The position numbers and the translations under genes are program-made. Below are positions 25,936 through 32,945 of a stretch of DNA of 64,000 nucleotides, piece by piece. The stretch's first letter is position 1, and each line of letters starts with the position of its first letter. Origin of the DNA: CAZCQP01 sp964500895. GTDB lineage: Bacteria > Bacillota > Clostridia > Lachnospirales > JAISER01. A model generated the notes under the pieces. It made no database searches and was not told the origin of the DNA. It worked only from the letters and a program-made list of their open reading frames with translations. The stretch is taken from contig CAZCQP010000001.1 in NCBI GenBank assembly GCA_964500895.1, positions 1-64,000 of the forward strand. Reading direction: 5' to 3'.

Positions 25936-26850
25936 CTATAGTATGGCACCAACAAGCGTATTGATGTCATTGATGTTGTATTGATACATATATTCTAAAA
26001 TGCCGGTCAGCACGTCCAGGGTGGCGTGGGGGTTTGCAAAGTTGGCAGAACCCACAGCCACAGCCGTTGCTCCGGCCATCAGAAATTCCACTGCATCGGC
26101 CCCGGTGGCAATGCCTCCCATGCCAATGATGGGAATGGACACAGCTTTGGCAGCCTGGTATACCATCCGCAGCGCCACAGGCTTGATGCATGGGCCTGAA
26201 AGCCCTCCCATGGTGTTGGCCAGAGTAGGTTTGCGGCGGTGGATGTCTATGTGCATCCCCAGCAATGTGTTAATCAGAGACAATGCATCTGCCCCTGCGC
26301 CCTGGGCGGCTTTGGCTATGGCGGTAATATCTGTTACGTTAGGGCTTAGCTTCACAATTAAGGGCTTCGTGGCCTTCTTTTTCACTGCACCCACCACTTT
26401 TTCAACCATGGCCGGGTCTGTGCCGAAAGCCAGCCCACCAGCCCCAGCAGCCAGATTCGGGCAGGAAATGTTTAATTCAAACATATCCACATCCGCATCC
26501 GCCATGGCTTCTGTGACGGCCACGTATTCTTCCAGCGTATGCCCGCACAGGTTCACGATGATGTTGGTGTTAAACCGCCGCAAATAAGGGATGGCGGTGG
26601 CTTTAAACACTTCCACCCCCGGGTTTTGCAGGCCCACAGCATTTAACATACCGCTGGTGGTTTCTGCAATCCGTGGCGGTGGGTTGCCCTTCCAAGGGGT
26701 GATGGACACCCCTTTGGTTATCACGCCGCCCAGCCGGGAAACATCTACAAAGTCTGCAAAGTCCTCTCCGTGGCCGAAGGTGCCGGAGGCTGTCATCACC
26801 GGGTTTTTAAAGTGAACACCCGCAATGGTTACGCCCAGTTGACTATCCAT
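25936..26850 (-). CDS. pyrD: dihydroorotate dehydrogenase B, catalytic subunit
   Basis: 304 residues, class 1B. Oxidises dihydroorotate with FMN; electrons pass to NAD+ through PyrK, encoded immediately upstream with an 8-base overlap. FMN barrel motifs: MTASGTFGHGEDF, GLQNPGVEVF, the catalytic-cysteine segment ELNISCPN and IIGMGGIATGADAVEFL. Confidence 0.95.
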   Translation of the reverse strand: MDSQLGVTIAGVHFKNPVMTASGTFGHGEDFADFVDVSRLGGVITKGVSITPWKGNPPPRIAETTSGMLNAVGLQNPGVEVFKATAIPYLRRFNTNIIVNLCGHTLEEYVAVTEAMADADVDMFELNISCPNLAAGAGGLAFGTDPAMVEKVVGAVKKKATKPLIVKLSPNVTDITAIAKAAQGAGADALSLINTLLGMHIDIHRRKPTLANTMGGLSGPCIKPVALRMVYQAAKAVSIPIIGMGGIATGADAVEFLMAGATAVAVGSANFANPHATLDVLTGILEYMYQYNINDINTLVGAIL

Positions 26851-27625
26851 GCCAAATCACCTCCCTGCTGTTGAATACAGGGCCGTCGTGGCATACTTTT
26901 TTATAAGCCCAGCCTTCTTCGGCGGAATCGTCCGCCACTTTCACCACGCAACCCACGCAAGCCCCAACGCCGCAGGCCATGCGCTCTTCCATAGACACCA
27001 GACAGGGCAGCTCTCTGCTTTGGGCAAAGTCTGCCACCCCTTGCAGCATGGCTTTAGGCCCGCAGGCGTAAATGCAGCCGGTGTTCACGTTCACCTTTTC
27101 CATTAACGCCACCACATGGCCGTGGAAACCCACAGAACCATCGTCTGTGGCAATGCTTACCCCAAAACCCAGTTTCTCAAACTCTTTATATAAGAACCGG
27201 CCAGAACGAAAGCCCAAAAAGATGTTGGCATAACCTTTCTGCGCTTTAATTTGCTTGGCCAGAAACAACAGCGGCGGAATGCCGATACCCCCGCCCACCA
27301 ACACATGCTGGGCCACTTCCTGTAGGGCAAAACCGTTGCCTAACGGCCCCATCACCGTTACCTTTTGCCGGGGTTTTAAATGGGAAAGCCAGGCCGTTCC
27401 CTGCCCCACCTGCTGGTAAACCAACCGCACCAGCCCTTTGTGGGTGTTACAGTCGCAAATGCTTAAAGGCCGGGGCAGCATATGGGCGTTGTCTTTAATG
27501 TATACCTCCACAAATTGCCCAGGCTTAGCGGCTTTAGCCAGGTAAGGCGCTTCAAACCAAATGGAATAAATTTGCGGGGCAATTTCCTCGTTGCGTAGAA
27601 TTGTGGCATGAATAAGCTGTTTCAT
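26843..27625 (-). CDS. pyrK: dihydroorotate dehydrogenase B, electron-transfer subunit
   Basis: 260 residues. The FAD domain has PRPLSICDC, the NAD domain GGGIGIPPLLFLAK, and the C-terminal [2Fe-2S] site has cysteines in MACGVGACVGC and VCHDGPVF. It forms a heterotetramer with PyrD. Starts 12 bases after the pyrF stop. Confidence 0.95.
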   Translation of the reverse strand: MKQLIHATILRNEEIAPQIYSIWFEAPYLAKAAKPGQFVEVYIKDNAHMLPRPLSICDCNTHKGLVRLVYQQVGQGTAWLSHLKPRQKVTVMGPLGNGFALQEVAQHVLVGGGIGIPPLLFLAKQIKAQKGYANIFLGFRSGRFLYKEFEKLGFGVSIATDDGSVGFHGHVVALMEKVNVNTGCIYACGPKAMLQGVADFAQSRELPCLVSMEERMACGVGACVGCVVKVADDSAEEGWAYKKVCHDGPVFNSREVIWHG

Positions 27626-27637
27626 GGGTTCACCTCG

Positions 27638-28564
27638 TTATATGGCGCTTTGTAAATCGGCCTGCATGGCCAGAACGGCGGCCCGTGCCGCTTGGGCGTA
27701 TTCTTTTTCGGTATATTGATTTTTGTATGGTTCCTGGGTGTAGGCGGCAATGATGCCTCTGGAGCTGTTCACGATGGCACCCAAGCCCTCTTTGTTGAAG
27801 CACACAGCCAAATCTGCGGCAGTACCCCCTTGTGCCCCATAACCCGGCACCAAAAAGAAAGTGTGTGGCATTTGTTCCCGAAGTGCCTTGGCTTGTGCCG
27901 GATGGGTAGCCCCTACCACAGCCCCCACAGCACTGAAACCATGGCGGCCAATAAGCCCTTCACCCCAGCGGGACACAAGCTGGCCCACCCGCTCGTAAAT
28001 GGGGCGGCCGTCTACCAGTAAATCTTGTATTTCGCCGCTGTTGGGGTTGGAGGTTTTCACCAGTACAAACAGCCCCTTTTCATATTGTTGGCAACTGCCC
28101 AAATAAGGTTCGATGGCGTCCGTGCCCAGGTATGGGTTTAATGTGATAAAGTCCTGCTTAAACACTTCAAGTTTTTCCGTGCCCACAGATACCCGGCCGA
28201 TATGGCCGTCTGCATAGGCTTTGGCGGTGGAAGCAATGTCCCCCCGCTTTACATCCCCAATGACCAACAGCCCTTTTTCTTTGGCGTAGGCAATGGTGTC
28301 TACATAAGCTTGAAGCCCTTCCGGCCCCAGCTGCTCATACATGGCCACCTGTGGTTTAACCGCAGGCACCAGGTCATAAATTTGGTCTATGATGCCTTTA
28401 TTAAAGGCCAAAAACGCTTCGGCTGCACCTTTCGCCGTCATACCATGGGCGGCAAAGGCTGCTTCTTTAATATGGGCCGGTACAAAGGACAAACTGGGGT
28501 CCAGCCCTACCACTGTGGGGTTTTTAAGGGCGATGATGCGGTCAATGAGCTTATCGGTTATCAT
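27638..28564 (-). CDS. pyrF: orotidine 5'-phosphate decarboxylase, type 2
   Basis: 308 residues, longer than the 230-residue type 1 enzymes and matching subfamily 2. Makes UMP from OMP. Catalytic D-x-K-x2-D region is GDVKRGDIAST; the N-terminal VGLDPSL also fits. The ATG after GGGAGG is preferred over a TTG six bases upstream. The start overlaps the end of pyrC by 14 bases. Confidence 0.93.
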   Translation of the reverse strand: MITDKLIDRIIALKNPTVVGLDPSLSFVPAHIKEAAFAAHGMTAKGAAEAFLAFNKGIIDQIYDLVPAVKPQVAMYEQLGPEGLQAYVDTIAYAKEKGLLVIGDVKRGDIASTAKAYADGHIGRVSVGTEKLEVFKQDFITLNPYLGTDAIEPYLGSCQQYEKGLFVLVKTSNPNSGEIQDLLVDGRPIYERVGQLVSRWGEGLIGRHGFSAVGAVVGATHPAQAKALREQMPHTFFLVPGYGAQGGTAADLAVCFNKEGLGAIVNSSRGIIAAYTQEPYKNQYTEKEYAQAARAAVLAMQADLQSAI

Positions 28565-29834
28565 AAACAATCCTCCCGGAAACTAAGGTTATTTTTATAG
28601 CACCTTTCACAGCCATGCCCCCAAAGGGGCTATTGTTGCTTTTGGAATGAAAGTTGTTTACATCAAGGGTATAGACCCCATTGGGATCTATAATGACCAC
28701 GTCTGCTACTGCCCCTACAGCCAGGTGCCCTTTTTCCATGCCCAAAATAGCCGCCGGATGCTGGGTTAACCGTGCAATCAGCCCACTGGAGGTTAACAGG
28801 CCGGTTTCCACCAATGTGGTAAGGGAAAGGGCAAAGGCTGTTTCCAGCCCCACAATGCCGTTAGCTGCTTTTAGGAAGCCACCCTGTTTTTCATCCTTAT
28901 GGTGGGGCGCATGGTCAGTGGCAATGGCGGAAAGGGTGCCCATTTGAAGCCCAGCCCGTATTGCTGCCACATCCTGGGCGGTACGCAAGGGCGGGTTCAT
29001 TTTAAAATTGGTGTCCGTGCCGTCTATGGCATCCTCTGTCAGCACAAAATGGTGGGGGCAAGCTTCCCCGGTCAGGCGGGGCATGGCTTTTTTGGCCTTT
29101 TCCAAAAGGGCCACACCGCCATGGGTGCTGACATGGCAAATATGTAACCGGGCGGAGGGGCTTACTTGGGCGGCCAGCTGAATATCCCGGGCAATGATGC
29201 TGTCTTCCACTTCATGGGTAATGCCGGGCAAGCCCAGCCGCTGGGACACAACACCTTCGTGCATCACCCCACCGTTTAACAAGCTTTCATCTTCACAGTG
29301 GGCGAAAATGGGGATGTTCAGCCGGTGGGCTTCCTCAAAAGCTTTCCCCATCAGCGCGGCATCCTGTACGGTTCTGCCATCCTCGCTTAATGCGCAAATG
29401 CCCGCTTTTTGAAGGGCGGCAAAGTCTGTGAGGGTTTCCCCCTTCTGCCCTATTGTAATGCTGCCAATGGGTAAAACATGCACAATGCCCTTACTTTGCG
29501 CTTCTTTTATAATATAGGCCACCACTTCTGGGCTGTCCGTCACCGGGTTTGTATTGGGCATGGCGCATACGGTGGTGAAGCCACCGGCGGCGGCGCTTTT
29601 AGTGCCTGTTGCAATGGTTTCTTTATGGGTAAGGCCGGGGTCTCGCAAATGGGTGTGCAAATCAATGAACCCGGGAGTCACCCACATGCCTGTGGCATCT
29701 ATCACTTCTGCGTCCGGGTGGGCGATGTGGGGTGCCACTGCTTGAACAACACCATGGTTAATAAGCACATCCGTCACACTGTCCACGTTGTTCTTAGGGT
29801 CGATGACCCGTCCGTTTTTAATCAGTAAAGGCAA
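28551..29834 (-). CDS. pyrC: dihydroorotase, class I
   Basis: 427 residues. Closes carbamoyl-aspartate to dihydroorotate. Metal ligands in IDLHTHLRDPG, and DHAPH near residue 305. It starts at TTG, 7 bases after AAGGAGG. It heads the seven-gene pyrimidine operon. Carbamoyl-phosphate synthase and aspartate transcarbamoylase genes are not nearby. Confidence 0.93.
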   Translation of the reverse strand: MPLLIKNGRVIDPKNNVDSVTDVLINHGVVQAVAPHIAHPDAEVIDATGMWVTPGFIDLHTHLRDPGLTHKETIATGTKSAAAGGFTTVCAMPNTNPVTDSPEVVAYIIKEAQSKGIVHVLPIGSITIGQKGETLTDFAALQKAGICALSEDGRTVQDAALMGKAFEEAHRLNIPIFAHCEDESLLNGGVMHEGVVSQRLGLPGITHEVEDSIIARDIQLAAQVSPSARLHICHVSTHGGVALLEKAKKAMPRLTGEACPHHFVLTEDAIDGTDTNFKMNPPLRTAQDVAAIRAGLQMGTLSAIATDHAPHHKDEKQGGFLKAANGIVGLETAFALSLTTLVETGLLTSSGLIARLTQHPAAILGMEKGHLAVGAVADVVIIDPNGVYTLDVNNFHSKSNNSPFGGMAVKGAIKITLVSGRIVYDNR

Positions 29835-29863
29835 AGTCAGTCCTCCTTCTTGTTACTTCTTAG

Positions 29864-29891
29864 TTTATCCGCTTTAAGACTTTTTTGTCAA
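29864..29891 (-). promoter_or_regulatory. promoter of the pyrimidine operon
   Basis: Minus strand TTGACA, 16-base spacer, GATAAA, about 30 bases before the pyrC start. The leader is too short for a PyrR attenuator. Confidence 0.6.
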
Positions 29892-29960
29892 GTTTATCAT
29901 AAAGCCATGGTTCGTTTCGTAAACTATAACCATAATGAATCAACAACTTGGAGGTTCAAA

Positions 29961-30413
29961 ATGGGGTTATTTAAAAGCAATAATGAAGAAATATTGTTTT
30001 CCAATGATACGGTCATTGAGCATGGCATGGTTGTGGATGCCGTATCTTTAAGCGGAAGCTGCGGCCTGGTGGTGCGGGGCATTGTGAAGGCGGCTGTGGA
30101 CGTAGACGCCGACGTGTTTGTGGATGCTTCCGGTACCATTGAAGGGCCAGTCACCTGCACAAACTGTAAAGTGATGGGCCGCATTAAGGGCGATGTTTCC
30201 GCAGCCGGGTTTTTGTTTATTACCAACGATGGCTGCGTAGAGGGGGATATTATGTGCAACGCCCTTCAAATTGACAACGGCGGCATTTTCAGGGGCACCT
30301 GCAACAAGGTGCAGCGGTTAGACACAATGGTAACGTCTAAGCCCAAGCTTTACGTACAAAAAGAGGACGAGCTTGCTGAAAACAGCGAATTTTGGGATGT
30401 TGCGGAGCAATAA
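29961..30413 (+). CDS. bactofilin (polymer-forming cytoskeletal protein)
   Basis: 150 residues from MGLFKSNNEE behind GGAGG; a longer in-frame reading has no ribosome site. The central DUF583/bactofilin beta-helix shows the usual repeated short strands (VVDAVSLSGSCGLVVRG, VMGRIKGDVSAAGFLFI, GDIMCNALQIDNGGIFRG). Bactofilins polymerise without nucleotide and often recruit cell-wall hydrolases; the next gene encodes an NlpC/P60 protein on the other strand. Confidence 0.88.
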   Translation: MGLFKSNNEEILFSNDTVIEHGMVVDAVSLSGSCGLVVRGIVKAAVDVDADVFVDASGTIEGPVTCTNCKVMGRIKGDVSAAGFLFITNDGCVEGDIMCNALQIDNGGIFRGTCNKVQRLDTMVTSKPKLYVQKEDELAENSEFWDVAEQ

Positions 30414-30442
30414 TGCATCCATTCCCAGCCGCAGGCACACAA

Positions 30443-30491
30443 AAACGCTTGGGTAAGCCTAATCCAGAATCTTTATGCTTCCCAAGCGTTT
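30443..30491. terminator. bidirectional terminator
   Basis: AAACGCTTGGG pairs with CCCAAGCGTTT across a 27-base loop between two convergent genes. Confidence 0.7.
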
Positions 30492-30504
30492 CATTCATTT
30501 TATG

Positions 30505-31983
30505 TTATTCAAGCACACGCCGTGCGGAATGGTACGTCCGTGCACTGTAGCTGTCATACAAGTTGGCGTATGATACACCCCGGCCTTTACCGTCGGTGGA
30601 GTGAATATATTTCCCATCGCCTACGTAAATGGCCACATGGGTAATGCCATTGCCAGAGGCGCTAAAGAATAGTAAGTCCCCCGGTTGCAGTTCGCTTTTG
30701 TCAATGGCCCGGCCATTTGAAGCCATTGCAGAAGAGCTTCTGTTTAAAGAAATGCCGAAGTGCCCCATCACGCTATATACAAACCCGGAACAATCCACAC
30801 CTTTGTTTAAGTCGGTACCGCCATATACATAAGGTGTGCCTAAAAATTGGGCGGCGTATGCCAACACTTCATCGGCTTTTGTTGTTTCACGCACCAGTTT
30901 TTCGGGCTTTTCACCACGGCTTACGGTTACAAATTCTGCGCTAACATAACCGGTTTTTCCTTGGTATGCTACGCCAATCCATGCATCACCCAGTTCAAAA
31001 ACATCCAGCACTTCGCCGTATGGAATCACCGTTACTACTTCGCCGTCTTTGCTGGCAGATTCACGCAGGTTCAACCCCGTGTCGGAGGTGATAACGGCGT
31101 AAATGCTTTCTTTTTGAGCTTCTTGGGCAGGTGTTTCAGTGGGTGTTTCTTGGTCTTCCACTGCTTCAGCTTCAGCAGTGTTTGCTGTTTCTACAGCATC
31201 TTCTTTCACTTCTTCTGCCGGTGGAACAGGCAATACTTCCGGCGCTTCCGCCACCAGAGGTACAGGTGTTTCCTTTACAAATACAGGTACAAAAGCGTTG
31301 TCTTCCAGTGCCATTACAGGCAAGCCTTGAGGCACGGAAGGGCTGTCCAAATCAGGAATAAGAGGCAGCTCGGGCCCATTAGCTGTTTCAACTGTAATGC
31401 GCAACGCCAAATCCTCGGATGCTTTTGCCGCAACAGGTAAATCTGGCATTAGCGGCTTGTCCGGCGCAGGCTGTGGGGCTAAATCCGGCAACATGGGCTG
31501 GGGGGTAGCTACAGGCACTTTAGCCAAATCGGCACCAACGATAAAATCCTTATGTACATAGGCTTTTTTATTGTTGAATACAATGCCGTACCAGTCGCCA
31601 TCTTTAACGGTCACTTCGTAGCATTCGCCTTTGTTGGCCACACCCACAACCACACCAGATGTGTTTGGGGTTTGGCGCACATTCACACTGGCATCGTTCA
31701 CAGTGCCCAACACAGCAGGAACAGTCACAAATTGTTTGGCCACGTATCCAGACGCTGTGCCATTCACAACTTTGTAAAATTCCCCTTCCACTGCCACAAC
31801 GGAAAGCACTTGCCCTTGATTTACTTTTGATATTACTTCAGCCGTTAGGCTGGCACTTTTTCTAACATTAATGTCGTCACCGGTAACTGTGCCATTAACA
31901 GCTGCAAAAGCTGTGGCCGTGCTCAGCATGACACCGGCAATACCGGCGCACATACACCGAACAATCATCTTTTTCAGTTCCAT
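30505..31983 (-). CDS. secreted SH3-domain NlpC/P60 cell-wall hydrolase
   Basis: 492 residues. The signal peptide (about 1-28, ends TAFAAVNG) is followed by two bacterial SH3 domains (about 28-150), a Pro/Glu/Val-rich linker (about 155-290), a third SH3 domain (about 293-355), and an NlpC/P60 peptidase domain (about 370-490). Catalytic Cys is in GVDCSGFVYSV, the His in ITHVAIYVG, and a third polar residue near KYIHS. It should cut peptide cross-bridges of peptidoglycan. A perfect sigma-A promoter and a WalR-like box precede it, suggesting control by a cell-wall two-component system. Confidence 0.92.
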   Translation of the reverse strand: MELKKMIVRCMCAGIAGVMLSTATAFAAVNGTVTGDDINVRKSASLTAEVISKVNQGQVLSVVAVEGEFYKVVNGTASGYVAKQFVTVPAVLGTVNDASVNVRQTPNTSGVVVGVANKGECYEVTVKDGDWYGIVFNNKKAYVHKDFIVGADLAKVPVATPQPMLPDLAPQPAPDKPLMPDLPVAAKASEDLALRITVETANGPELPLIPDLDSPSVPQGLPVMALEDNAFVPVFVKETPVPLVAEAPEVLPVPPAEEVKEDAVETANTAEAEAVEDQETPTETPAQEAQKESIYAVITSDTGLNLRESASKDGEVVTVIPYGEVLDVFELGDAWIGVAYQGKTGYVSAEFVTVSRGEKPEKLVRETTKADEVLAYAAQFLGTPYVYGGTDLNKGVDCSGFVYSVMGHFGISLNRSSSAMASNGRAIDKSELQPGDLLFFSASGNGITHVAIYVGDGKYIHSTDGKGRGVSYANLYDSYSARTYHSARRVLE

Positions 31984-32002
31984 AACAACCCTCCATACAG
32001 AT

Positions 32003-32019
32003 ATTACGTAATTGTTACG
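32003..32019 (-). promoter_or_regulatory. WalR-like direct repeat at the hydrolase transcription start
   Basis: Minus strand CGTAAC-AATTA-CGTAAT, two hexamers 11 bases apart, close to the WalR box TGTWAH-N5-TGTWAH except for the first base of each half. It overlaps the predicted start of transcription, so repression is possible. Confidence 0.45.
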
Positions 32020-32024
32020 AAATT

Positions 32025-32053
32025 ATTATACAAAATTAGCCGAACCCTGTCAA
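32025..32053 (-). promoter_or_regulatory. perfect-consensus sigma-A promoter of the NlpC/P60 gene
   Basis: Minus strand TTGACA, 17-base spacer, TATAAT, about 40 bases before the start codon. Confidence 0.88.
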
Positions 32054-32079
32054 GTGTTGAATACTATTTTTTAGAAAAA

Positions 32080-32310
32080 ATAATAAGAGGATGGCATAAA
32101 TGGAATTGATGCATCATATGAATGGACTACACTATGGAATGAGATAAACAGATTAAGCGGTGCATTGAACATGCCTTGTTCAGAGGCCAGATGAGGAACA
32201 GACAGTAAAGGCTGTTCACAAAGCCCTTACTGCCCATATAAAACATTTGATTTATACTTATGATCGATGTGATGTGCAATACAGGGCCTCTCCAGTGAGG
32301 TATGGGCGTT
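32080..32310 (+). pseudogene. decayed gene fragment of unknown origin
   Basis: In the 431-base stretch 31984-32414 a 35-codon open stretch reads EDGINGIDASYEWTTLWNEI... and stops; a second reading in another frame continues ...EEQTVKAVHKAL and ends near ASPVRYGR. Together they look like one gene broken by a frameshift. The SPVRYG end recalls the C-terminus of IS3-type transposases, but the match is too short to name. The rest of the stretch shows only the promoter and box described separately. Confidence 0.3.
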
Positions 32311-32414
32311 AAACATCTGTTATGGCAATGCCCCGGCCATGAAGTATACCCGGAGCAAACAATGACGGGATGTTGTAACAAGCCTAAAGAAGCTTGCAAC
32401 TTCGGTTTATACAA

Positions 32415-32633
32415 CTATTTATCTTGAGACTTATCCGGCACAAATTCAATTAACTCGGACAATGGGCAGTTGAACAATTTGCAAATACTATCCAAATGAG
32501 CAATATCAATGCGTTTAATCTCTTCATAGTACATCTTAGAAACTGTTCCTGGGCGGATACCCGTTTTTTCTGCCAAAGCTTTCTGTGTCATTTTGTGTTT
32601 ACCTAATAAATCAGATAAGTTGAGTTTGATCAT
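32415..32633 (-). CDS. XRE/Cro-type HTH regulator
   Basis: 72 residues, a single helix-turn-helix domain: KMTQKALAEKTGIRPGTVSKMYYEE, then LDSICKLFNCPLSELIEFVPD. Proteins of this length are typical of phage, plasmid or toxin-antitoxin regulators. It lies in an AT-rich patch beside a decayed gene. A TTGCCT/TATAAT promoter lies about 80 bases upstream and AAAGGA is near the ATG. No partner gene is seen. Confidence 0.85.
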   Translation of the reverse strand: MIKLNLSDLLGKHKMTQKALAEKTGIRPGTVSKMYYEEIKRIDIAHLDSICKLFNCPLSELIEFVPDKSQDK

Positions 32634-32710
32634 TGTTTTCTGTCCTTTCTATTATGTAGTTGATAACAAAAAAACTCGCACATACAACAATTTATACTTA
32701 TCGAAAATGT

Positions 32711-32739
32711 ATTATACAATAAAAAACCTCTAAAGGCAA
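32711..32739 (-). promoter_or_regulatory. promoter of the XRE regulator gene
   Basis: Minus strand TTGCCT, 17-base spacer, TATAAT. Confidence 0.7.
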
Positions 32740-32748
32740 TACAAAATA

Positions 32749-32785
32749 AAACCGACTTACTATTATAGCAGTCGGTTTCATTTTT
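32749..32785. terminator. hairpin with T-run
   Basis: AAACCGAC/GTCGGTTT with a 14-base loop, followed on the plus strand by CATTTTTG. No plus-strand gene precedes it apart from the decayed fragment. Confidence 0.5.
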
Positions 32786-32878
32786 GTTCCTATAAAGTCA
32801 TAAAAAGTATTTACATGTTAGAAATGTAATAACATTAACATTTACCGTTCATCAATGTTTGCAAGATTAAGAAAATAT

Positions 32879-32912
32879 AAGAAAGCTGTATACATTATAA
32901 TACAGCTTTCTT
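32879..32912 (-). terminator. terminator of the EF-G-like gene
   Basis: AAGAAAGCTGTA and TACAGCTTTCTT form a 12-bp perfect stem with a T-rich flank on the minus strand, just past the stop codon. Confidence 0.75.
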
Positions 32913-32945
32913 ACTAAACAACCTATTTTTATGAAGGCATTCGTT

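Larger units (their letters stand above)
32634..32945. other. AT-rich intergenic stretch (312 bases)
   Basis: Holds the promoter of the XRE gene, two hairpins described separately and no coding frame I can support. It is clearly richer in A and T than the flanking genes. ATTTATACTTAT at 32690 is repeated exactly at 32250, on the other side of the XRE gene. Confidence 0.6.

Noticed and set aside
29835..29960. PyrR attenuator before pyrC
   Set aside because: The leader after the promoter is only about 30 bases, with no anti-terminator/terminator pair.
32127..32414. 95-codon minus-strand reading
   Set aside because: Composition is unlike a protein (many Cys, His, Trp), there is no ribosome site, and the plus-strand relic explains the stretch better.
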